Shown: piece by piece, positions 1-4,660 of the stretch
Numbering within the stretch: the stretch's first letter is position 1
How the letters are laid out: each line of letters begins with the position of its first letter
NCBI GenBank assembly: GCA_020058405.1
Contig: JAGVEE010000023.1
Location: 1 to 7,024, forward strand
Direction of reading: 5' to 3'
DNA from: Sphingobacteriales bacterium
Lineage (GTDB): Bacteria > Bacteroidota > Bacteroidia > Sphingobacteriales > Sphingobacteriaceae
Length of the DNA stretch: 7,024 nt
The notes under the pieces: model-generated
What the model was told of the DNA's origin: nothing
The model's database searches: none
What the model saw: only the letters and a program-made list of their open reading frames with translations
Translations under genes and position numbers: made by a program

Positions 1-689
1 AAAGCTGCGAGCCCAGGAATTATTTCGAACTTATTTTTGGTGATGCTAGTAAGTGCAATGGAAACCAATTGCTCGGGGCTCATGGTTTTGGTAGGTTTAT
101 TGGGATTGTTAAATGTGCTGATGAGCGAGGTATTGGTGCTGGGTGGTGCTACCTCAAATACTTTTATAGAGGTGTTTTTAAGTTCCAATCGTAAGAGTTT
201 TGTATAGGCATGTAAGCCAGCTTTAGCCACACTGTAAATGGGCGATGCTAGGAAGGGTACAAAGGCCAAGCCCGAACTTATGTTTACAATGGCTGCTTCA
301 TTTTTCGTTTTTAAATGCGGAATTAACAAGTGGTTTAATTTGATGATTCCATTTAAGTTTACTTCAATTTCTGAAGTAAGTTCATCGAGCGATAAATCCT
401 CTTGTTGTAAACTAATTTTATGCATAATTCCTGCATTGTTAATTACCATGTCGAGCTGGGGATGCTTGGCTAACAAAGTGTGATGTAATTGCACAATATC
501 TTGCGTATTGCCTATATCGCTAACTATGGTGTGTACATTTGGGAACAAAGCTTTTACTTCGTTCAGCTTCTCTTCGTTTCTACCAGTAATGATGAGTGTT
601 GCACCCAATTGGTTTAATTGTTTTACGAATTCTAAACCAATGCCACTGCTCCCGCCGGTTATTAAAATTGTTTTGTTTTTGAGGTTCAT
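1..689 (-). CDS. SDR-family short-chain dehydrogenase, DltE-like (partial, C-terminus beyond window)
   Basis: This is a cytoplasmic NAD(P)-dependent oxidoreductase of the classical short-chain dehydrogenase family; the substrate cannot be told from sequence. My translation gives 229 residues from ATG at 689-687, and the frame is still open at the window edge. The protein starts MNLKNKTILI and has the Rossmann glycine motif TGGSSGIG at residues 11-18. TGR at 35-37 ends beta-strand 2, and its Arg suggests NADP(H). NNAG lies at 84-87, the catalytic Ser in NISSG near 138-139, and the YSVAK motif supplies Tyr152 and Lys156. The region around EVAPPSTNTSL matches the substrate-loop area of DltE-like members. 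Most relatives have about 240-250 residues, so only some 15-20 are missing. DltE is named for teichoic acid D-alanylation, which a Gram-negative host would not perform, so that role should not be transferred. The gene is preceded by a 235-nt gap holding a palindromic repeat. The family call is very secure; the function is not. Confidence 0.95.
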   Translation of the reverse strand, partial: MNLKNKTILITGGSSGIGLEFVKQLNQLGATLIITGRNEEKLNEVKALFPNVHTIVSDIGNTQDIVQLHHTLLAKHPQLDMVINNAGIMHKISLQQEDLSLDELTSEIEVNLNGIIKLNHLLIPHLKTKNEAAIVNISSGLAFVPFLASPIYSVAKAGLHAYTKLLRLELKNTSIKVFEVAPPSTNTSLISTFNNPNKPTKTMSPEQLVSIALTSITKNKFEIIPGLAA

Positions 690-831
690 TTTTATCTGTT
701 TTTATACTGATAAAGATGAAGGAAAAAGAGATTGAAACCTAGATGAATATTTTAGTTGTTAGGATGCATTATTTTTATAGAAAGTAGCAATTTTAAGTTT
801 ATTTTAAAAATATAAAATATGAATATTATTA

Positions 832-916
832 GGTCACAAAGGGCTCTAAGTACACACAAAGTAGCACAGAGATTTTCTTTGTGAAACTTTGTGTGTACTT
901 GGTGAACTTAGTGACC
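832..916. repeat. Palindromic CACAAAG-box repeat, element 1
   Basis: Two 31-nt arms, 832-862 and 886-916, are reverse complements at 26 of 31 positions, including a perfect 15-bp block (AAGTACACACAAAGT). The 23-nt centre pairs further (CACAGAG with CTTTGTG). CACAAAG-like boxes start at 835, about 844, 855 and 865 on the left arm. Their complements start at 877, 887, 898 and 907 on the right, so spacing is about 10 bp. The element ends 8 nt past the stop of the VOC gene, so on the minus strand it could serve as its transcript end. Its other end lies about 140 nt upstream of the dehydrogenase start. Confidence 0.9.
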
Positions 917-924
917 CCAAAAAA

Positions 925-1449
925 TTACTTGACCGAAGTAGCTCCTAACTGCCTCCCCAACTTTTCAAACTCCACATCATTCGGTTCCCACAGTTCAATT
1001 TTATTTCCTTCGTTGTCCATAATATGTACAAACTTTCCGTATTCGTAGCTCTCAATAGTATCCAGTACGCTTACACCTTCAGCTTTTAATACTTTCACAA
1101 GATTCGTTATATCCGCCACACGATAATTAATCATAAACTCCTTTATTGATGGCTCGAAGTATTTCGTTTTTTCGTTGAAAGGGCTCCATTGACTAAAACC
1201 TTTCTTAGTACTATCAGCCCCTTGGTAAAATTCGAACACGGCACCGTATTGGTTGGTGTTTAAACCCAAGTGTTTTTGGTACCAGTCACGAACTTTTTTA
1301 GGCTCTTTACATTTAAAGAAAATGCCGCCAATACCCGTAACTCGTTTCATTGGTTCCGGAGTGTTTGGTTTTAGGTTGATGTTGCTAAAGGCTACACCGA
1401 GCATGAAGGAAGCGATGAGCGCGAGGAGGAAAATGAGTTTGGTTTTCAT
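925..1449 (-). CDS. VOC (glyoxalase/bleomycin-resistance fold) protein with N-terminal export signal
   Basis: This is a 174-residue protein of the vicinal oxygen chelate superfamily, whose members are metal-dependent lyases, dioxygenases or binding proteins; its own reaction is unknown. Residues 1-22 (MKTKLIFLLALIASFMLGVA then FS) form a short basic start and a hydrophobic stretch, like a Sec signal or membrane anchor. No lipobox cysteine is present. The VOC domain runs from about residue 36 to 156. It begins with a GIGGIFFK strand, followed by the helix DWYQKHLGL. WSPFN lies mid-domain, FMINYRV opens the second half, and it closes with YGKFVHIMDNEGNKIELWEP, where Glu152 is the usual metal-ligand position. 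ATG at 1449-1447 gives the exported form. Met34 (1350-1348) would give a conventional cytoplasmic protein, but the clear signal-like segment in frame favours the longer form. No ribosome binding site is evident. Palindromic repeats flank the gene on both sides. Confidence 0.9.
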   Translation of the reverse strand: MKTKLIFLLALIASFMLGVAFSNINLKPNTPEPMKRVTGIGGIFFKCKEPKKVRDWYQKHLGLNTNQYGAVFEFYQGADSTKKGFSQWSPFNEKTKYFEPSIKEFMINYRVADITNLVKVLKAEGVSVLDTIESYEYGKFVHIMDNEGNKIELWEPNDVEFEKLGRQLGATSVK

Positions 1450-1464
1450 AATATTATTTAAATT

Positions 1465-1548
1465 GTTTCACGCAAAGATGCAAAGGAGCTAAGTAGCAAA
1501 GATTCTTATACTTTGTGTTCTTAGCTCCTTTGCATCTTTGCGTGAAAC
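1465..1548. repeat. Perfect 29-bp inverted repeat built of 8-bp GCAAAG boxes, element 2
   Basis: The arms 1465-1493 and 1520-1548 are exact reverse complements over 29 bp, with a 26-nt centre that pairs again (CAAAG with CTTTG). Within the left arm and centre, CAAAG/CTAAG boxes start at 1473, 1481, 1489 and 1497, an exact 8-bp period. The element begins 5 nt past the GNAT stop codon and ends 15 nt before the VOC start codon. It fills almost the whole gap between the two genes. It could act as a hairpin terminator for the GNAT gene, but no T-run follows on the minus strand. Confidence 0.95.
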
Positions 1549-1553
1549 CTTTA

Positions 1554-2066
1554 TTAATGGTTAGCAAATATTAACTTCCAAAAGAAATTTGTTTCGTTCT
1601 CCCCTACTTTACTAAAATTATTATTCTGAAGAACTTTAAATGATGCGGTATTGGTTTTGTCTGTTGATGCGGTAATTGATTTTACAATTGCTTGTTTTTT
1701 TGCCCATTCTATTATTCCTCCAACTATTTCTGTCATATAACCCATGCCTTGAAATTCTTCATAAGTTCCATAACCAATTTCTATTTCACCATATTCATTT
1801 GGCTCACCAACGATACATAGGTCGCCTATCATTTTATTTTCGGCTTTAGAAATGGCTGTCCACAGGGTAGAATACAAATAGTTTTTTGTTGTGTCTGCAA
1901 CGTTTGGTAAAATAGTTTGTTCTAAGGCTTCCTTTAATTCAGGCAAAATTGTTCTGCATGTTTTATTTAAGTTTAGTTCTTCTTCTAAAGAATTGTCGCA
2001 TTTTGTGTATTTCACTAATTGGGTGTAGGTTAATGGGTGGATTATAAGTCTTTTTGTTTCTAACAT
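1554..2066 (-). CDS. GNAT-family N-acetyltransferase, RimJ/RimL type
   Basis: This is a 170-residue acetyl-CoA-dependent acetyltransferase of the Acetyltransf_3 (RimJ/RimL-like) group, cytoplasmic, with unknown acceptor. The family-typical start ETKRLIIHPLT occupies residues 3-13. The acetyl-CoA pyrophosphate loop is at 106-111 (QGMGYM, matching Q/R-x-x-G-x-G/A), preceded by the strand GEIEIGYG. The C-terminal signature NTASFKVLQNNNF sits at 139-151. Length is normal for the family. ATG at 2066-2064 is taken because the TKRL motif lies right behind it; no Shine-Dalgarno is seen. The gene stands alone: 164 nt separate it from the YIP1 gene upstream, and a perfect palindrome follows its stop. 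Close relatives act on ribosomal protein N-termini, amino acids or small amines, so the substrate is left open. Confidence 0.92.
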   Translation of the reverse strand: MLETKRLIIHPLTYTQLVKYTKCDNSLEEELNLNKTCRTILPELKEALEQTILPNVADTTKNYLYSTLWTAISKAENKMIGDLCIVGEPNEYGEIEIGYGTYEEFQGMGYMTEIVGGIIEWAKKQAIVKSITASTDKTNTASFKVLQNNNFSKVGENETNFFWKLIFANH

Positions 2067-2109
2067 TATTGGGGAGGATTATAATTATTTCTGTTTTATT
2101 TTTAATTCC

Positions 2110-2151
2110 GTTCACGCAAAGGGCGCTAAACATTCGCTAAAAACGCAAAGA
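2110..2151. repeat. Degenerate GCAAAG/GCTAAA repeat, element 3
   Basis: The stretch carries CACGCAAAG, GCGCTAAAC, TCGCTAAAA and ACGCAAAG boxes, with CAAAG/CTAAA starts at 2117, 2126, 2137 and 2146 (spacing 9-11 bp). Its TTCACGCAAAG start is shared with element 2, but there is no matching opposite arm, so it looks like one arm or a decayed copy. It lies between the YIP1 gene and the GNAT start; the rest of that gap (2067-2230) is AT-rich with nothing recognisable. Confidence 0.7.
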
Positions 2152-2230
2152 GAATAATAAAAACCAATATTTACATATATAAAAATAATTTATTTGGGGA
2201 AAACCCTACACAATAAGTATCTGGAATAAA

Positions 2231-2872
2231 TTATAAACTAGTTAGTAAAATGATTATAATTATCGGAATCATAAAAAGTAATGCGGGTAGAAATATATTC
2301 AAAATGGATTCGCCAATAGGTAATTTTTGAACCTCGGAAATGCCTATGATTAATAATACAAAACTGTAAATACTCGCCAGACCCACTATGCCAATTAATG
2401 CGTAATAAATATAAATACCGAAATCGTTTGCGAAATAAATAGTTTCCCCATCATACGTAGTAGTAAATTTTAAGTAGAACAATAAAATTAAATTCAAGGC
2501 GATGGAAAGTACAGAAGTAATGGAAGCATAGGCGATGGTTTTATATATGGTATCGGTATTGCCCTTCCCTCCTAACCAAGAACCTGTCCAACTCATTAAT
2601 GCAGCATAGATGTATAAAAATATCCAACCTAATAATCCACTTAATAAAAGGTTTATTGGCAGCACATAATAAAGCGAGGAGGAATAAATTTTCTCTTCTG
2701 TAACGTAGCTATTTAAAGCACTCGACATACCTGCTAAACACAAAATCGTGTAGAAATAATTAGCATAATTTTTTTCAAGTATATACCTAAAACCTAGGCG
2801 TGGTTTTGTTAAAATGGCTTTAAATACTTCGTAATCGGATAGGACGATGTTTTCTTTTAGGGGTGTTTCCAT
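2231..2872 (-). CDS. YIP1-family multi-span membrane protein
   Basis: This is a 213-residue inner-membrane protein resembling the bacterial YIP1 family, whose biochemical role is unknown. About 30 hydrophilic N-terminal residues are followed by about five hydrophobic segments, near residues 37-56, 68-92, 112-136, 151-178 and 190-211. Family-like landmarks are SWLGGKGNTDTIYKTIAYAS at about 98-117 and GISEVQKLPIGESILNIFLP at about 177-196. The last corresponds to the conserved GI.EV......A stretch before the final helix. It ends in a run of isoleucines and TSL. ATG at 2872-2870 gives a normal length; no ribosome binding site is evident. A CACAAAG palindrome ends about 40 nt upstream of the start, and the gene stands apart from its neighbours. 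The family call rests on layout plus the GG..G and ISEVQ motifs. Confidence 0.8.
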   Translation of the reverse strand: METPLKENIVLSDYEVFKAILTKPRLGFRYILEKNYANYFYTILCLAGMSSALNSYVTEEKIYSSSLYYVLPINLLLSGLLGWIFLYIYAALMSWTGSWLGGKGNTDTIYKTIAYASITSVLSIALNLILLFYLKFTTTYDGETIYFANDFGIYIYYALIGIVGLASIYSFVLLIIGISEVQKLPIGESILNIFLPALLFMIPIIIIILLTSL

Positions 2873-2912
2873 GAGATAATATTAATTATTTTTTGGAATA
2901 AAAAAAAGTTTA

Positions 2913-2990
2913 GGTCACAAAGTCACACAAAGTACACACAGAGTCGCACAAAGTTTTTCGGTGAAACTCTGTGAGCTTTATTTTGTGTTT
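2913..2990. repeat. CACAAAG-box repeat with central hairpin, element 4
   Basis: Four CACAAAG/CACAGAG boxes start at 2916, 2926, 2937 and 2947, spaced 10, 11 and 10 bp. A perfect 8-bp hairpin stem, 2937-2944 (CACAGAGT) with 2966-2973 (ACTCTGTG), lies at the core. The right arm beyond it (CTTTATTTTGTG) is only a rough complement of the left. The element sits between the secreted protein stop (2994) and the YIP1 start (2872). On the minus strand an eight-T run (2907-2900) follows the left end, so it could double as a terminator for the gene upstream and a promoter-proximal element for YIP1. Confidence 0.85.
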
Positions 2991-2993
2991 TTT

Positions 2994-3761
2994 TTATTTT
3001 ATTTCCCAATCCCATAAAGTAAACGTAACATTTACATTTACTCCTGGCATTTTTACCTTCGAATTTATTTCTTGTAGTTGGATGATTTGATTGTTATTCG
3101 AATATTTAAAATTCAATTGAGATGTTAAAGTTGGAGCTTTTAACTCAATAGAATTTATGAGCAAAGTATTGTACATCTCAAGAGCAGTCATAGTTGATTT
3201 GTATTCCTGACCTTTCATTTTCGATGTTATATTGATATCCTTATAATTATTAGAAAACTTATAATAATCTGTGTATTCTCCTCTTTCAACATTTACAAAA
3301 ACTGTATCTAAGTCCTTTTCAATACTCGGTGTCGATTGATATTTAAAAATCAACTGATTTAAAATGCTAGCCGATAACTGCATAAAACAACCTTTAACAG
3401 TTGTTATATATCCCGACTTCAATTGAACTACTCCCTCATAATAAGGCGAGCTCTCTTCTACTTCCAATGGAGTAAGTTCAATCCAAATGCTATCAAGTTC
3501 TCTATTATAGCTAACAATGGCATGTAATCCTACTAACTGCCTCGCAAAAATTGTATCGCCTATGCTTAATGCCTGTTCCGAAACTTGCGTTAAAACGGTA
3601 TCAAAATCAATTATCTTAACTTTTACATTCAATGAATTTTTATCGTTAGGCATAATATTGAAATACCTTTTATTTATTGATGCTAAAGTAGGAAGTCCTT
3701 TTTGTGCATTGCAAACACCGGCAATTAAAAGTACGATTAGTAATAATGAAATTTTACGCAT
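2994..3761 (-). CDS. Secreted protein of unknown function
   Basis: I do not recognise a family for this 255-residue protein. Residues 1-19 are a convincing Sec signal peptide: MRK, then the hydrophobic SLLLIVLLIAG, then VCNAQ, with cleavage likely after Ala19. The cysteine at 17 does not sit in a standard lipobox, so a soluble periplasmic or outer-membrane-bound fate is more likely than a lipoprotein. The mature part is rich in Asn, Ser, Tyr, Ile and Thr with alternating hydrophobic residues (NVKVKIIDFDTV, LDTVFVNV, VNVNVTFTLWDWEIK), which suggests mostly beta structure. No catalytic motif is visible. Single cysteines remain at 17 and in VKGCFMQL, so no disulphide is suggested. The 61-residue membrane protein gene lies 77 nt upstream on the same strand and could share a transcript. 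Confidence 0.85.
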   Translation of the reverse strand: MRKISLLLIVLLIAGVCNAQKGLPTLASINKRYFNIMPNDKNSLNVKVKIIDFDTVLTQVSEQALSIGDTIFARQLVGLHAIVSYNRELDSIWIELTPLEVEESSPYYEGVVQLKSGYITTVKGCFMQLSASILNQLIFKYQSTPSIEKDLDTVFVNVERGEYTDYYKFSNNYKDINITSKMKGQEYKSTMTALEMYNTLLINSIELKAPTLTSQLNFKYSNNNQIIQLQEINSKVKMPGVNVNVTFTLWDWEIK

Positions 3762-3838
3762 GAAGGATGATGGTCGTTTAATAATCTAAAGTAAATTTAA
3801 TTTTTGAATGAAGGGTGTTTTAAAATTTATTCTAGTCC

Positions 3839-4024
3839 TCATCTCCTATTCTTCAGATTCCTGCGTACCAGAAAAGCAACATAAGCTCCTAATATTAAAA
3901 TTATTCCAGAAATAACCCATTGCTCAAAATAAGTAAAGCCATTCGTGCTATCATGTGGCATGGCGTAGTAGCTTTTTCCATGGTATTGTAAGAGTATTAA
4001 GTTAATAGTTGAAAGCAGATTCAT
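3839..4024 (-). CDS. Small single-span membrane protein, hypothetical
   Basis: This is a 61-residue ORF with no recognised family. A short hydrophobic N-terminus (MNLLSTINLILLQ) is followed by a polar stretch (YHGKSYYAMPHDSTNGF). A clear transmembrane segment spans about residues 36-53 (WVISGIILILGAYVAFLV), and the tail is strongly basic (RRNLKNRR). The positive-inside rule puts the C-terminus in the cytoplasm and the polar middle in the periplasm. It lies 77 nt upstream of the secreted protein gene on the same strand, so the two may be cotranscribed. Support for it being real is the sensible topology and its fit in an otherwise empty gap. Against it are the short length and no visible ribosome binding site. 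Confidence 0.6.
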   Translation of the reverse strand: MNLLSTINLILLQYHGKSYYAMPHDSTNGFTYFEQWVISGIILILGAYVAFLVRRNLKNRR

Positions 4025-4094
4025 CTTCTATTTTATTGATTATGTTTTAATTTATAAAGCAAGTACCTAATAGTGTACAATATAAAAAAAATAT

Positions 4095-4125
4095 AGCTCA
4101 CAAAGGAACACAAAGTCGCACACTG
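4095..4125. repeat. Half CACAAAG-box repeat, element 5
   Basis: Boxes CACAAAG, CACAAAG and CACACTG start at 4099, 4109 and 4119, a 10-bp period. The sequence AGCTCACAAAGGAACACAAA matches one arm of the palindrome at 4553-4620. There is no opposite arm; the octamer repeat begins where it would continue. It faces the 61-residue gene, 70 nt away on the minus strand. There a TTTG at 4104-4101 and TATATTG at 4084-4078 are only 16 nt apart, short of the usual 19 for a promoter. Confidence 0.8.
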
Positions 4126-4163
4126 TTCGTTTGCTCGTATGCTCGTGTGCTAATATGCTCATG
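4124..4163. repeat. Five tandem 8-bp units, TGCTCGTN type
   Basis: Consecutive units read TGTTCGTT, TGCTCGTA, TGCTCGTG, TGCTAATA and TGCTCATG, an unbroken 8-bp period over 40 nt. Stop codons and degeneracy rule out a coding role. The repeat abuts the half CACAAAG element with a one- or two-base overlap. Confidence 0.85.
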
Positions 4164-4250
4164 GGTGCCATATTATCAATTTCAATTCTCAAGACTCTTA
4201 TCCTAGCCTGATAATATACCTTCTTTTGTTATCCCCATTGAAAGTGTCCC

Positions 4251-4408
4251 CGAACGAAGCGAAGCGTAGTTGAGGGGCGGTCATAATTTAATTCAGATAA
4301 CGACTAATTCCGAACGAAGCGAAGCGTAGTTGAGGGGCGGTCCTAATTTAATTCAGATAACGACTAATTCCTAACAAGCGAAGCGTAGTTGAGGGGCGGT
4401 CCTAATTT
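4251..4408. repeat. 60-bp tandem repeat, two full copies and one partial
   Basis: Copies 4251-4310 and 4311-4370 are identical at 59 of 60 positions (A at 4283, C at 4343). A third, partial copy at 4371-4408 has one substitution and one deleted base near its start, then follows the unit to CCTAATTT. Each copy begins with CGAACGAAGCGAAGCGTAGT followed by TGAGGGGCGGTC, a GC-rich core, and ends with an AT-rich half. Inside the core GAAGC is repeated and AAC can pair with GTT, with CC/GG flanking. Every reading frame on both strands meets a stop, so the repeat is non-coding. No transposase lies nearby. Confidence 0.95.
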
Positions 4409-4484
4409 GACTCTATTCCTAAATATATTTTCCAATATTGTGCTGGCCCCGGATCCCGAATAAACTAGACTTAGCGATTTGAGT

Positions 4485-4509
4485 GGAGGTGATAATGTTT
4501 GAAAAATAG
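4485..4509 (+). other. Strong Shine-Dalgarno followed by a four-codon ORF
   Basis: GGAGGTGAT at 4485-4493 is complementary over 9 nt to the 16S rRNA 3' end, which is unusual because no other gene here has a visible Shine-Dalgarno. It is followed at proper spacing by ATG TTT GAA AAA TAG (4495-4509). This could be a leader peptide, a gene-start remnant left by an insertion or deletion, or chance. Confidence 0.35.
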
Positions 4510-4518
4510 GCTAACGAA

Positions 4519-4542
4519 TTTTCGGTCTGTCGGACTTTCGGA
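4519..4542. repeat. Three tandem 8-bp units, CTTTCGGA type
   Basis: The units TTTTCGGT, CTGTCGGA and CTTTCGGA follow each other with an exact 8-bp period. Together with the TGCTCGTN repeat, it is the second unrelated octamer repeat in the same intergenic region. Confidence 0.7.
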
Positions 4543-4546
4543 ATTT

Positions 4547-4628
4547 CTTTTTTAGCTCACAAAGTAGCACAAAGTTTAACTGTGTACCCCTGTGTGTACT
4601 TTGTGTTCCTTTGTGACCTAAAAAAAAA
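4547..4628. repeat. Palindromic CACAAAG-box repeat, element 6
   Basis: The arms 4553-4575 and 4598-4620 pair at 20 of 23 positions, and a T-run on the left (about 4548-4553) faces an A-run on the right (4620-4628), extending the stem. CACAAAG boxes start at 4558 and 4568, and the complements at 4599 and 4609, again 10 bp apart. The right arm ends 40 nt before the propeller gene start codon and overlaps its likely promoter. Confidence 0.9.
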
Positions 4629-4639
4629 CCTCTATATTG
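4610..4639 (+). promoter_or_regulatory. Candidate Bacteroidota promoter of the BNR propeller gene
   Basis: TTTG at 4610-4613, then 19 nt, then TATATTG at 4633-4639 fits the Bacteroidota housekeeping pattern TTTG-N19-TAnnTTTG, with a one-base-short -7 box. Transcription would start around 4645, giving a leader of roughly 15 nt. The -33 box is part of the right arm of the palindromic repeat. It rests on pattern match alone. Confidence 0.5.
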
Positions 4640-4660
4640 AAAAAAATTAACCCTAACACC

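Larger units (their letters stand above)
4025..4660. other. 636-nt divergent intergenic region rich in repeats
   Basis: No protein gene of credible length is seen here on either strand. From left to right it holds the probable upstream region of the 61-residue gene (4025-4094) and a half CACAAAG element. An 8-bp-period repeat and a 9-bp AT inverted repeat (4170-4178 with 4209-4217, 30-nt loop) follow. Then come the 60-bp tandem repeat, a GC-rich patch (GGCCCCGGATCCCG, 4445-4458), a strong Shine-Dalgarno with a tiny ORF, a second 8-bp-period repeat, and a full palindrome leading into the promoter of the propeller gene. The pieces are described separately. Confidence 0.85.

Noticed and set aside
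238..735. Plus-strand ORFs of 81 and 75 codons (238-483, 508-735)
   Set aside because: They lie largely antisense to the well-supported dehydrogenase and their products are low-quality, Phe/Ser/Cys-rich strings with no motif.
1253..1492. Plus-strand 79-codon ORF
   Set aside because: Antisense to the VOC gene and running into the palindrome; no family likeness.
3517..3789. Plus-strand 90-codon ORF
   Set aside because: Antisense to the N-terminal part of the secreted protein, including its signal peptide; no motif.
3762..3838. Promoter for the secreted protein gene (TACTTTAG on the minus strand)
   Set aside because: Only the -7 box resembles the consensus, with one mismatch, and no TTTG lies about 19 nt upstream.
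4170..4217. Terminator from the 9-bp inverted repeat ATATTATCA / TGATAATAT
   Set aside because: The stem is AT-only apart from one G-C pair, the loop is 30 nt and no T-run follows on either strand.
4251..4408. CRISPR array
   Set aside because: The whole 60-bp unit is conserved, including what would be the spacer, and no cas gene is present.
4251..4408. 20-residue protein repeat encoded by the 60-bp unit
   Set aside because: All six frames hit a stop within the unit.
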